Shown: positions 34,887 through 43,500 of the stretch, piece after piece
Numbering within the stretch: the first letter of the stretch is position 1
Layout of the letters: each line of letters begins with the position of its first letter
NCBI RefSeq assembly: GCF_003259335.1
Contig: NZ_QLLL01000015.1
Coordinates: forward strand, 39,031 to 103,030
DNA length: 64,000 bases
Direction: 5' to 3'
Origin: Chitinophaga skermanii
Lineage (GTDB): Bacteria; Bacteroidota; Bacteroidia; Chitinophagales; Chitinophagaceae
Notes under the pieces: generated by a model
Seen by the model: only the letters and a program-made list of their open reading frames with translations
Told to the model about the DNA's origin: nothing
Database searches by the model: none
Translations under genes and position numbers: made by a program

Positions 34887-35909
34887 ATGAATAAAAAGCA
34901 ACCTTTTAAAATATCGGCACAACTCATTTGGCTCAGTTCTTTGTTCCTGGGCGTAATAGTGGCGCTACCAACCTTAATTCAACACGAGTATAATATATAC
35001 GAAGTAATTGCCAACTCTACGATTACTTTCGTGTTTTCGTTGTTCGTATGGTATTACAACATGCTTACACTGCCAGTGTATTCAAATCATGAAGTGGCAC
35101 GAGGGTTTTCAGTATATCCTTTGTTGAAGAACTTATTGGTAGGTATACTTGTCATGTTTTTACTATCCTATATTCAACAATTAATTCTCACCCACATTAA
35201 CTTTGGGCCCGTGATGTTGATGTTTGAAGTACGGGGTGTATTAATTAACCTAACCTTCTACATGTTCATTCACATGATCTACCAATCGTACCAAAACCAG
35301 CGGGTAAGTATAGAATTAGAACGCAGTAAAATGGATAACTTAGCTGCCCAATACGAATTGTTAAGGCAACAAGTAAACCCGCATTTCTTATTCAACACAT
35401 TGAATACATTGAAGTACATGGTGGAAAGTAACGATGAACATAGTGTAGATTTCATTTTGAAGTTGTCTGACTTCTACCGCTTTACTTTGGAGAATCGCAA
35501 ATTGGATTTAATTCGTGTAGAGGAAGAATTGAAAATATTGGATGCATACGTGTTCTTACTGAAGGCGCGTTTTGAAGAAGGATTCGAGGTGAATGTGCAA
35601 ATAGAGAAGCCCACACAGCAAACCATGATGCCGCCATTTACATTGCAACTGCTCGTAGAAAATGCGATCAAACACAATATTGTAGCACCGAACAAAACCC
35701 TGCATGTAAACATTTATAAGGAGGGAGCGCATATTGTTATTAGCAATAATGTGCAACCTAAAATTACACCAGAAGCTTCTACCGGCATCGGGTTAGAAAA
35801 TATCAACGAAAGATACCATCATTTGTTGGGTAAGAACATCGATATTCAACCCAGCACCACAACCTTTACTGTTAAATTACCGCTAATCAATGAGGATAGT
35901 CATTATTGA
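34887..35909 (+). CDS. LytS/YpdA-type sensor histidine kinase
   Basis: This 340-residue kinase has four membrane helices within residues 1-135 and a His_kinase (PF06580) region with the phospho-acceptor His in Gln-Val-Asn-Pro-His-Phe-Leu-Phe-Asn-Thr near residue 170. A short HATPase domain follows, with Leu-Val-Glu-Asn-Ala-Ile-Lys-His and Gly-Ile-Gly-Leu-Glu-Asn. It lacks an extracytoplasmic sensor domain, so the helices themselves probably sense. Its 3' end overlaps the LytTR regulator gene by 20 bp, indicating coupled translation. The adjacent divergent redox operon is the obvious candidate target. Confidence 0.93.
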   Translation: MNKKQPFKISAQLIWLSSLFLGVIVALPTLIQHEYNIYEVIANSTITFVFSLFVWYYNMLTLPVYSNHEVARGFSVYPLLKNLLVGILVMFLLSYIQQLILTHINFGPVMLMFEVRGVLINLTFYMFIHMIYQSYQNQRVSIELERSKMDNLAAQYELLRQQVNPHFLFNTLNTLKYMVESNDEHSVDFILKLSDFYRFTLENRKLDLIRVEEELKILDAYVFLLKARFEEGFEVNVQIEKPTQQTMMPPFTLQLLVENAIKHNIVAPNKTLHVNIYKEGAHIVISNNVQPKITPEASTGIGLENINERYHHLLGKNIDIQPSTTTFTVKLPLINEDSHY

Positions 35910-36651
35910 AGATGAAATTAAGGCCGCGAAATCGCTCGCAGGTATGATTGCTAAGATCAAACCTAGCGCAACGATAGAAGCAATGTTACATAGTATTGAA
36001 AGTGCCGTAGCGTATTTATCAGTGAACCCGCAACCCGATTTGCTATTCATGGATGTGCAATTGTCGGACGGCCTGTGTTTTGAAATATTTAAGATGGTGA
36101 AGATCGATTGCCCAGTTATTTTCACGACCGCGTTCGGCGAATACTCCATGGACGCTATTAAGTCCAACGGCGTCGACTATTTATTAAAGCCCTTTGCCGC
36201 CAAAGACTTAGAAGCCGCCTTCGCAAAGATGGACAACTTCCGTAACTTCTTCCAACAGCACACGCAACCCGATTGGCAAGCACTTATCAGTAAGCTCGAA
36301 CGAAATGAAGGGAAAACATCCTTCCTCGTTTTACATCAAAACAAATACATCACCGTTCGCACCGATCAAATCGCGTATATCTACATCAAGTTCGATGCAC
36401 CTTACATCGTTACCTTTCAACAACAGAAATACACGGTTTCTCAAACAATGGAACAATTGCAATCTCAACTCTCCAGCAAACAGTTCTACCGCTTAAACCG
36501 CCAATACCTCGTTAATTTCGACGCTATTAAGGAAGTAGAACATTATTCTTCGCGGAAACTAGCCTTGCAGTTAAGTGTTCCCACGGAAGAACAATTAACC
36601 GTTGGTAAAGATAAAATGACGCAATTCCTCCAATGGATGGAGAATAGATAA
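35890..36651 (+). CDS. LytTR-family response regulator
   Basis: This 253-residue regulator has a receiver domain (1-120) with Glu-Asp-Glu acidic pocket, phospho-Asp in Leu-Phe-Met-Asp-Val-Gln near 55 and Lys in Leu-Leu-Lys-Pro-Phe. A LytTR DNA-binding domain follows (about 145-250) with Phe-Tyr-Arg-Leu-Asn-Arg-Gln-Tyr-Leu-Val-Asn. It overlaps the cognate kinase gene by 20 bp. LytTR proteins bind direct repeats spaced by about 11 bp near promoters; no such site was assigned with confidence in the 34633-34886 spacer. Confidence 0.95.
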   Translation: MRIVIIEDEIKAAKSLAGMIAKIKPSATIEAMLHSIESAVAYLSVNPQPDLLFMDVQLSDGLCFEIFKMVKIDCPVIFTTAFGEYSMDAIKSNGVDYLLKPFAAKDLEAAFAKMDNFRNFFQQHTQPDWQALISKLERNEGKTSFLVLHQNKYITVRTDQIAYIYIKFDAPYIVTFQQQKYTVSQTMEQLQSQLSSKQFYRLNRQYLVNFDAIKEVEHYSSRKLALQLSVPTEEQLTVGKDKMTQFLQWMENR

Positions 36652-36658
36652 TACCTAC

Positions 36659-36694
36659 AAGCGCCCATGGTTACCAGCCTGTGGGCGCTTTTCT
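36659..36694. terminator. bidirectional terminator containing a stop codon in its loop
   Basis: Arms AAGCGCCCA and TGGGCGCTT (9 bp) with a 14-nt loop are followed by TTTC on the plus strand. The stop codon of the convergent minus-strand gene (36671-36673) sits in the loop, so that gene's last codons form one arm. Confidence 0.8.
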
Positions 36695-37162
36695 TGGTGC
36701 ATATGGATCATATTCATAGAAAATACGGCCATGCAAGTTGAACTGGATGTTGTAATTACTCGCCCCTACCCCGAAAATTTTCACATTCACATGCCCCCGC
36801 TTTCCCAGTGTGCCATAATCTTTCACATCGTCGGTGGGTAAAAAGGCAATATCATAATCCAATACAACAGGATATGTTTTATCATTGATCAGTACAACCC
36901 GGTTTGTTTTCAACCAATTATTAATATCTAATTGTTGTGAGTTTGTATAAAACACAATAGTGAAACTGTAGGCTGAATCGTTTTTCTCGAGTAGGCAATA
37001 CGTTTTATAGTTGCTGGGGTTCTCCTGGAGGGCTACCGATAGGTATTTGTTTACGTGTACTTCAACACTGTCGGGTAAAACATATTGTAAAGATGCTGTT
37101 TGGGCTTTAGTAATAGTCATTAAACCCAGCATTAGCATAACAACTAAAGTTAGTTTTTTCAT
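36671..37162 (-). CDS. hypothetical secreted protein (163 aa)
   Basis: The ATG at 37162 is chosen because it opens directly with a signal peptide (Met-Lys-Lys-Leu-Thr then hydrophobic, ending Thr-Lys-Ala-Gln near 20); the longer frame to 37252 adds 30 residues without signal features. The mature part of about 140 residues is mixed alpha/beta and ends with Pro-Thr-Gly-Trp. No domain recognised. It is a single gene, convergent with the LytTR regulator. Confidence 0.7.
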   Translation of the reverse strand: MKKLTLVVMLMLGLMTITKAQTASLQYVLPDSVEVHVNKYLSVALQENPSNYKTYCLLEKNDSAYSFTIVFYTNSQQLDINNWLKTNRVVLINDKTYPVVLDYDIAFLPTDDVKDYGTLGKRGHVNVKIFGVGASNYNIQFNLHGRIFYEYDPYAPRKAPTGW

Positions 37163-37242
37163 AGGTACGCGTTTTTTCAATAGGTAATAGCAAGATAGAA
37201 AATGTATTTCATCTTTCAAATCCCTTTTAAGGATATAAAACA

Positions 37243-37277
37243 CAAAAGGCACCCCTTCCTAGTAGGGGTGCCTTTTG
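37243..37277. terminator. rho-independent terminator of the M24 peptidase gene
   Basis: Perfect 14-bp arms (CAAAAGGCACCCCT and AGGGGTGCCTTTTG) with a 7-nt loop lie 17 bp beyond the minus-strand stop at 37295. The outer A/T pairs supply the T-tract on either strand. Confidence 0.88.
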
Positions 37278-37294
37278 CCATATGCTGTAAGCTA

Positions 37295-38680
37295 TTATGC
37301 TTTCATGGCTTCAATTTCTGCAATTGTTTTCGGTAACGGGTTACCCAATAACCGGGATCCATTTTGTGTAATCACAAAATCATCTTCAATACGAATACCG
37401 CCGAAATCTTTATAGGCAAATACTTTATCGTAGTTGATGAATGCTTCGTTTTTCTTCTCAGCATACCAATTATCCATTAATTCCGGTACGAAGTACAAGC
37501 CCGGTTCAATGGTTACTACGAAGCCTTCTTCCAACGCACGTCCTAAACGCAACGATTTCCAACCAAAGGTGGTGCCTTTAATAAGTTGATCGGTATAGCC
37601 TACGTTTTGTTCACCTAGGTTCTCCATATCGTGCACATCTAAGCCCATCATATGACCTAAACCGCATTGGAAGAACAAGGTATGTACATCATTTTTCACA
37701 GCTTCTTTCGGATCACCTTTACACAAGCCGATTTGAATTAAGCCTTCTACCAATTTCTCGGCAGCAATCGTATGCACGTCGCGGAACAAAGTACCTGGCT
37801 TTAAAGCGGCAATGGCAGCTAATTGTGCATCGAGTACAATTTGATAGATTTCCTTTTGTTTCGTTGTAAAGGTTTTATCTACCGGTGAAGTCCTGGTTAA
37901 ATCACCCGCATAGCACATACGGTTTTCTGCACCCGCATCACATAACAATAATTTACCGGCTTGCAATGGCGCATTGCTTGCATGGTTATGTAAATATTGA
38001 CCGTTTTGCGTAACGATAGACGGGAAAGATAAATTACCGCCGCCGCTTACCGCGATACCATTGATAATACCCGCGATATACATTTCCGTTACACCCGGCG
38101 CACCTAGTTGAATCGCTTTCGCGTGCATAGCCGCGGTTGTGTTCACGGCTTCTTCAATCTGCACTAACTCTTCTGCCGATTTTACTGCTCGTTGCTTGAT
38201 GATCGCTTTGATGAGCGGTAAACTCGCTTTCTCTTTCACCGATTGGTAAGGAATACCCAGTAACTCCGCGATATACACGGTGGTATCCATTCTATATGGT
38301 GGTAAGTAATGAATAGTTTGTTTTTGTTGCTGCGCGGTCGACAATACATGTTGTAAAGCCGATAAAGGTTGCACATGCTCGATGCCCGCTTTGGCCGCTC
38401 TTTCTTCTACAGAGGATACGGCGCCCGTCCAAATGATATAATCGATGGATGGGTTATCGCCGAATAAAGTGGTTTTGTTAGCTGCCGTATCTATTACTAA
38501 TACCAAAGAAGGACTTTGCAAGCCTGTGAAATACAAGAAGCTGCTATCCTGCCTGAAATGGTACTCATTGTCTTTGTAATTCATACTGCTAGGTTCGTTA
38601 CCTACCAATACGATCAAGCCTTCTTTTACGTCTGCGATTAATTGTTGTCTACGTTGAACGTATGTGTCTTTATTAAACAT
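37295..38680 (-). CDS. M24 family Xaa-Pro aminopeptidase
   Basis: I start at the ATG at 38680 (461 residues); the longer frame adds 29 residues unlike the family N-terminus. An AMP_N domain (1-150) precedes the pita-bread catalytic domain. Metal ligands are visible: Asp in Leu-Leu-Cys-Asp-Ala-Gly, Asp in Ala-Gly-Asp-Leu-Thr-Arg, His in Gly-Leu-Gly-His-Met-Met-Gly, Glu in Ile-Glu-Pro-Gly and Glu in Arg-Ile-Glu-Asp-Asp. It removes N-terminal residues preceding proline in the cytoplasm. It diverges from the alcohol dehydrogenase across a short spacer. Confidence 0.94.
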   Translation of the reverse strand: MFNKDTYVQRRQQLIADVKEGLIVLVGNEPSSMNYKDNEYHFRQDSSFLYFTGLQSPSLVLVIDTAANKTTLFGDNPSIDYIIWTGAVSSVEERAAKAGIEHVQPLSALQHVLSTAQQQKQTIHYLPPYRMDTTVYIAELLGIPYQSVKEKASLPLIKAIIKQRAVKSAEELVQIEEAVNTTAAMHAKAIQLGAPGVTEMYIAGIINGIAVSGGGNLSFPSIVTQNGQYLHNHASNAPLQAGKLLLCDAGAENRMCYAGDLTRTSPVDKTFTTKQKEIYQIVLDAQLAAIAALKPGTLFRDVHTIAAEKLVEGLIQIGLCKGDPKEAVKNDVHTLFFQCGLGHMMGLDVHDMENLGEQNVGYTDQLIKGTTFGWKSLRLGRALEEGFVVTIEPGLYFVPELMDNWYAEKKNEAFINYDKVFAYKDFGGIRIEDDFVITQNGSRLLGNPLPKTIAEIEAMKA

Positions 38681-38816
38681 TGATTTTGTTGTGTATGATG
38701 AAACGATGTATAAAATTACGCCCCAACGACGAGAATACCGCGAAAAAATTCCATTAGCGGTAGGCATTGTACCGTGAACAAAGCCGCCCGGGATACTGTT
38801 TTAATTGGTTAAAATC

Positions 38817-39926
38817 ATGCATATGAGAATTACAGCTGCTGTGTTAGAGCATGCACATGCTCCATTCGAAATCAAAGACTTTACCTTGGATGATCCGAAT
38901 GCGAACGAGGTAATTGTAAAGATTGTGGCTACAGGACTTTGTCATACCGATTTAGCCGTTCGGGATGAACACATTCCCATTGGCATGCCTATTATTTTGG
39001 GGCATGAAGGAGCTGGCATCGTAGAAACAGTGGGTAGCAGTGTAACACATGTAAAACCGGGCGACCATGTAGTGTTGGCCCCCGCCAGTTGCGGTACTTG
39101 TGCATTTTGTTTGGATGGTCATCCCTCCTATTGCGAAAACTTCATGTCGCTAAACTTTTTAGGCCACCGCTTGGATGGCTCTTACGCCTACCACGCCGGT
39201 AAAAAGCAAATTGGCGGCTTTTTCTTCTACCAGTCTTCGTTTGCAACATATGCCTTAGCGCACGAGCGGAATATTGTAAAAGTGCCAAAGGACGCACCAT
39301 TAGAGCTACTGGGCCCCTTGGGATGTGGCCTCCAAACCGGCGCAGGTTCCGTTATCAACGTATTACGTCCCCGTGCAGGAGAATCGATTGCCGTATTTGG
39401 TGTAGGGCCGGTTGGCCTAGCAGCTATTATGGCGGCCAAAGCATCGGGCTGTACAACCATTATTGCGGTAGATGTATTTGACAATAGGCTGAAGCTGGCC
39501 GAAGAATTGGGTGCTACACATTCTATCAATAGTAAAACTACCGTCGTATCAGAAGTGATCAACTCGGAAATACTGCATGGCGGCGTACACTATTCCATCG
39601 ATACTACGGGCCGCAACGACGTCATCAACCAAGCCGTTGCCTCCTTGCGCTTTATGGGACACTGTGCAGTGGTAGGTGTTATTCCCACCCCGAAATTAGA
39701 AATAGATACGGCTGTATTTACCATGGGCCGTGGTTTATCGTATGTAATTGAAGGCGATAGTGTTCCACAAGTATTTATACCGCAATTAATCTCGCTATAC
39801 AAAAACGGCCTATTTCCCTTCGACAAACTGGTAAAGTTCTATGATCTTGAAGATATTAACGAAGCCGTAGCCGATACCGAAAAAGGGGTTACCTTGAAAG
39901 CAATTGTTCGAATGCCGCAAAAGTAA
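38817..39926 (+). CDS. zinc-dependent alcohol dehydrogenase (aryl-alcohol type)
   Basis: An in-frame TTG at 38805 is ignored; ATG at 38817 (or 38823) gives about 369 residues, normal for the class. Catalytic zinc ligands Cys (Leu-Cys-His-Thr-Asp), His-Glu (Gly-His-Glu-Gly-Ala-Gly) and a later Cys (Leu-Gly-Cys-Gly-Leu-Gln) are present, plus a four-Cys structural zinc lobe (Cys-Gly-Thr-Cys-x-x-Cys, then Cys 8 residues on). The Rossmann motif is Gly-Val-Gly-Pro-Val-Gly. The Leu-Gly-Pro-Leu-Gly-Cys-Gly segment resembles benzyl-alcohol dehydrogenases. It is a single gene followed by a non-coding region of about 670 bp. Confidence 0.93.
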   Translation: MHMRITAAVLEHAHAPFEIKDFTLDDPNANEVIVKIVATGLCHTDLAVRDEHIPIGMPIILGHEGAGIVETVGSSVTHVKPGDHVVLAPASCGTCAFCLDGHPSYCENFMSLNFLGHRLDGSYAYHAGKKQIGGFFFYQSSFATYALAHERNIVKVPKDAPLELLGPLGCGLQTGAGSVINVLRPRAGESIAVFGVGPVGLAAIMAAKASGCTTIIAVDVFDNRLKLAEELGATHSINSKTTVVSEVINSEILHGGVHYSIDTTGRNDVINQAVASLRFMGHCAVVGVIPTPKLEIDTAVFTMGRGLSYVIEGDSVPQVFIPQLISLYKNGLFPFDKLVKFYDLEDINEAVADTEKGVTLKAIVRMPQK

Positions 39927-40013
39927 ATTACTAGCTATTGACTGCCTGGTAGGATAGTTCGGTATTATTACGTTCAACCGTAACAAGTAGGTTTTACATC
40001 CCTCTATATCAAT

Positions 40014-40208
40014 CGACGATGATTCGACTTGAAAACAGGATGATTTCGACTACTTACCGACCTCCCTCCGACACTTCTCCGACTTGCACCCGGTATTACT
40101 AAGGGTTTAGTAAGCATTTTGTCGACTCTTCTCCCACTTTTTTCCGACAACCCCCTAGTGTTTTCGGTACTTTACACGTCATTTCTCGACATTTTGTCGA
40201 CATGCACC
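40014..40208. repeat. degenerate CGAC repeat array with 11-bp phase
   Basis: CGAC begins at 40014, 40025, 40047, 40058, 40069, 40080, 40123, 40145, 40187 and 40198. The intervals are 11, 22, 11, 11, 11, 43, 22, 42 and 11 bp. Decayed copies fill most gaps (CGGT at 40091, CCAC at 40134, CGGT at 40165, CGTC at 40177). The seven bases after each core are pyrimidine-rich. Only the core is conserved, so standard tandem-repeat tools may miss it. Confidence 0.8.
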
Positions 40209-40385
40209 TTATCCACATTGGGTTCCAGGGGACCCTTTTTTCATGTTTTTTCGATTCCTTGTCGCAATCATAGACATCAAGGGTTGTTTTTTAACCCAAT
40301 TATCCGCAGGATGGTAAAAGCCCAAAACAAACCGTTTTTACACATCAATTTTGCATGTTGAACAAGTAAGCCAACACTTGTAAAC

Positions 40386-40426
40386 GATCGGTTTAAATGG
40401 CGCCTAAAACGCCATTTAAACTGATC
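40386..40426. repeat. perfect hairpin between repeats and ABC gene
   Basis: Arms GATCgGTTTAAATGGCG and CGCCATTTAAACtGATC pair with only a G-T wobble near the base, around a 7-nt loop. No T-tract follows, so it may be an operator, an RNA element or a REP-like unit rather than a terminator. Confidence 0.7.
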
Positions 40427-40597
40427 CGAGAAACGAGTGTATGGATGTGAAATTTCACGTAGGATACTTTCCTACTTCTTTATAGCCGTTATGAATACAT
40501 AACAAGTTTTGAGCGCATGCGTATAATGGCTTTCCCGCTAAAAACGGCCTGAAATATGCATAATAAACAGAAACTCATCCCAAACGTTAACTATTTT

Positions 40598-42409
40598 ATG
40601 AAGATACTTTGGAATTATTTGCAGCCACATAAATGGCTGGTTGTTTGGTCGCTATTACTCGCAGGGATTAGCCAAGTGCTCATTATGATAGACCCGCTCA
40701 TTTTCGGTAAAATCATCGACGACTATGCCAGTAAAACGAAAGAATTGCCAGAAAACGAGCTCGTTTCAGGCGTATTGACTTGGCTGGGTATTGCCATTGC
40801 CATTGCTATTTTAGCCCGTTTAGCAAAGTCGTTTCAAGATTACCTCATTCGCTTAGTCGTACAGAAATTCGGGATGCAAGTTTTCAACGACGGCCTCAAA
40901 CAAACTTTACGCCTCTCATTCGAAGAATATGAAGAACAACGCAGCGGCGAAACTTTGGCCATCTTGCAAAAAGTACGCACTGATACGGAACGCTTCATCA
41001 CAGCCTTTATCAATATCCTGTTCACCTCGCTCGTAGGCATGGGCTTCCTTGTTTGGTATGCTATTACGAAACACTGGACTTTAATTCCCGTGTTCCTCAT
41101 CGGGGTGGTTGTGCTAGGTGGATTAACGGGCATGTTAAGTAAGAAAATGAAAACCGTGCAGCGTAGCATTAACCGCGAAACATTGCAGTTATCGGGTGCT
41201 ATTACGGAATCGTTGCGGAATATAGAACTCGTAAAAAGTTTGGGATTAACCTTCCCTGAAATACGCAGGCTTAAACAATTTACGCAACAGATATTCAACT
41301 TGGAGATGAAGAAAACCAAGCAAGTACGCACCCTCTCTTTCCTCCAAGGCACCACTTTGAATGTATTGAAACAATCAATACTCTTCATTTTGCTGTGGCT
41401 CATCTTCCGCAACGTATTAACTACAGGGGAATTGATTACCATGCAATTTATTACAACCGCTATCTTCGTGCCTTTACAAGATTTGGGTAACATCATTATT
41501 CAATACCGTGAAGCTGAAGCCTCCTTACAACTTTTCCATAAACTTATGCAACGCCCTGTAGAACAACGCCCACCTGAACCCGTGGAAATTGGCCAGCTCG
41601 AAAAAATGCGTTTCGACCATGTTGTATTTAGGCATAAAACCGCTACGGAGAATGCCATCGACGATATTTCTTTCTCGGTAGAAACAGGCGATACCATAGC
41701 ATTTGTTGGCCCATCGGGATCGGGTAAATCCACCATGGTAAAATTACTGGTAGGACTCTACAAACCCGTTAGCGGCGATATTTATTTCAACGATGTACCT
41801 AGTGGCGATATCCGCTTCAATGCGCTACGCAGGCAAATTGGGTTTGTAACACAAGACACCCAGTTGTTTGCCGGTACGATCAAGGATAACCTCCTGTTTG
41901 TAAAACCCGATGCCACCGACGATGAAATCATTGCTGCCTTAACAAAAGCATCGGCTATACAATTGCTCAACCGCCATGGTCGTGGTATATACACCCGCCT
42001 TGGTGAAGGTGGTGTAAAGCTATCGGGGGGCGAGAAACAACGGATTTCCATTGCGCGGGCACTCATTCGTAAACCACGGCTTCTCATATTCGATGAAGCA
42101 ACGAGTGCTTTGGATTCCCTCACGGAAGAAGCCATTACCGATGTAGTACGCGACATATCGGCCATGCGCGAACAAATAACCATTCTTATTGCCCACAGGT
42201 TATCGACCATCATGCACGCCGATAAAATTATTGTATTGGAAAAAGGTCAAATCGCGGAAGAAGGCACGCACGATGAATTACTCCTTAAAAAAGGTCTATA
42301 TTACGCCATGTGGCGCCAGCAAATTGGGGAACGCCGCACTACGGCTATTCCTACAGTTAGCAATGAAGCTGAAGATGACGATGAAGAAGAAGCGCCTGTT
42401 TACAATTAA
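40598..42409 (+). CDS. ABC exporter with fused membrane and ATPase domains (MdlB-like)
   Basis: The ATG at 40598 (603 residues) begins at the usual family start Met-Lys-Ile-Leu-Trp; an upstream ATG at 40556 would add 14 residues. Six transmembrane helices span about 1-310, and the ATPase follows with Walker A Gly-Pro-Ser-Gly-Ser-Gly-Lys-Ser-Thr, signature Leu-Ser-Gly-Gly-Glu-Lys-Gln-Arg, Walker B Leu-Leu-Ile-Phe-Asp-Glu and H-loop Ala-His-Arg-Leu. All catalytic motifs are intact, so it should work as a homodimer. It ends with an acidic Asp/Glu tail. Substrates of such half-exporters (lipids, drugs, peptides) cannot be read from sequence. Confidence 0.92.
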   Translation: MKILWNYLQPHKWLVVWSLLLAGISQVLIMIDPLIFGKIIDDYASKTKELPENELVSGVLTWLGIAIAIAILARLAKSFQDYLIRLVVQKFGMQVFNDGLKQTLRLSFEEYEEQRSGETLAILQKVRTDTERFITAFINILFTSLVGMGFLVWYAITKHWTLIPVFLIGVVVLGGLTGMLSKKMKTVQRSINRETLQLSGAITESLRNIELVKSLGLTFPEIRRLKQFTQQIFNLEMKKTKQVRTLSFLQGTTLNVLKQSILFILLWLIFRNVLTTGELITMQFITTAIFVPLQDLGNIIIQYREAEASLQLFHKLMQRPVEQRPPEPVEIGQLEKMRFDHVVFRHKTATENAIDDISFSVETGDTIAFVGPSGSGKSTMVKLLVGLYKPVSGDIYFNDVPSGDIRFNALRRQIGFVTQDTQLFAGTIKDNLLFVKPDATDDEIIAALTKASAIQLLNRHGRGIYTRLGEGGVKLSGGEKQRISIARALIRKPRLLIFDEATSALDSLTEEAITDVVRDISAMREQITILIAHRLSTIMHADKIIVLEKGQIAEEGTHDELLLKKGLYYAMWRQQIGERRTTAIPTVSNEAEDDDEEEAPVYN

Positions 42410-42459
42410 CACCGGCTTAACGACTATGCCATACATCCAATTAAATCATGCATCCTAAT

Positions 42460-43389
42460 ATGAAACGTTTCCCTATTTTACTATTGTTATGCATCGTAGC
42501 AACCCAAGTAAAAGCGCAAACCATTGATACCGTCGTACAGCTTAAGAACGAACAAATGGAACGCTTCTACTTCACACTTATGCCTAAAACACCTAGTAAA
42601 GGCTTAATTGTGATCCTAAGCGGCTACGGTTCTCCCCAAGAAACATTGAAAGATACGCGTATCGCCCAAACCGCTTGCGAAGCAGGATACACCGTTGTGC
42701 TGCCTTGGTTAACACGTACCGACACGCCCAACAGTGAAGAAATTTTCACCCCGCTATTAGAAAAGTCTATCCCCGAATGGATAGAGAAATACAAAGTGCC
42801 GAAAAACAAGTTCATTATCGGTGGCCACAGTTGGGCCGGGCACCAAGCGGTAAAATATACCGAGAACGCCAACAAACCCGGCTACAAAACCATTGTAAAA
42901 CCCAATGCCGTATTCGCTGTAGATCCTCCGATGGATCTAAGCAGGCTATACCGCGGGTACTTCAGAATGCAAGAAGTAATTCCCAACGCCCCGCTTACCC
43001 GGGAAGGACTGATGATTTCCGAGATGTTTAAAGCCCGCTTCGGCGGTACCCCGGCTGAACAAAAAGGTGCCTATGCCGCCGCAAGTTCTTACACCCGCGA
43101 TCTTAGCTTAGGCGGCGATGCACAATACTTGAAAAACGTACCTGTACGCCTCTATGGTGATCCGGATGTAGATTGGTTTATCCGGGAACGACAAACTCCT
43201 GTTGAATGGACTAACATGGCCGACGTAACCGCTTGTATTGTACTATTACAAGCATTGGGTAATAAAAACGCAGAATACGTCAACTGTTTGGGCAAGGGCA
43301 TAATGAATGGTAATCGTCACCCCCATGGGTTCGCAATGGTAGATCCGAAAGAATTTGTACAATGGGTCGATAAGGTATTACACGATTAA
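42460..43389 (+). CDS. secreted alpha/beta-hydrolase-fold protein
   Basis: The ATG at 42460 starts a clear signal peptide (ending Val-Lys-Ala-Gln near residue 20). The mature part of about 290 residues has a nucleophile elbow Gly-Gly-His-Ser-Trp-Ala-Gly near 122, a strand Leu-Ile-Val-Ile-Leu-Ser-Gly-Tyr-Gly before it, and a late Asn-Arg-His-Pro-His-Gly-Phe that could supply the catalytic His. An acid candidate is Asp in Tyr-Gly-Asp-Pro-Asp-Val-Asp. It is likely an esterase or peptidase-like hydrolase in the envelope. It starts 50 bp after the ABC exporter gene and may be co-transcribed. Confidence 0.82.
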   Translation: MKRFPILLLLCIVATQVKAQTIDTVVQLKNEQMERFYFTLMPKTPSKGLIVILSGYGSPQETLKDTRIAQTACEAGYTVVLPWLTRTDTPNSEEIFTPLLEKSIPEWIEKYKVPKNKFIIGGHSWAGHQAVKYTENANKPGYKTIVKPNAVFAVDPPMDLSRLYRGYFRMQEVIPNAPLTREGLMISEMFKARFGGTPAEQKGAYAAASSYTRDLSLGGDAQYLKNVPVRLYGDPDVDWFIRERQTPVEWTNMADVTACIVLLQALGNKNAEYVNCLGKGIMNGNRHPHGFAMVDPKEFVQWVDKVLHD

Positions 43390-43400
43390 AGATATTTTAC

Positions 43401-43443
43401 AGTGCGCTATACTATTTGTACATTGCAGGTAGTATAGCGCACT
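43401..43443. repeat. 14-bp perfect hairpin after the hydrolase gene
   Basis: Arms AGTGCGCTATACTA and TAGTATAGCGCACT with a 15-nt loop begin 12 bp after the hydrolase stop. Only A-rich sequence follows on the plus strand, so intrinsic termination is uncertain; it may protect the 3' end of the mRNA. Confidence 0.65.
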
Positions 43444-43500
43444 AAACGATTTGCTTAAGGGAAATGAATCAATTTTAATTCACCCCTTAATAACGCCAAA

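Larger units (their letters stand above)
39927..40597. other. 670-bp intergenic region with phased 11-bp repeats and a hairpin
   Basis: No convincing gene occurs; an open frame of 80 codons at 40119-40361 crosses the repeats and is rejected. The region contains the CGAC repeat array (40014-40208), a perfect hairpin (40386-40426) and the presumed promoter of the ABC transporter. Confidence 0.7.

Noticed and set aside
40119..40361. 80-codon open frame downstream of the alcohol dehydrogenase
   Set aside because: It crosses the 11-bp repeat array and reads as low-quality Ser/Thr/Phe-rich sequence created by the pyrimidine-rich repeats.
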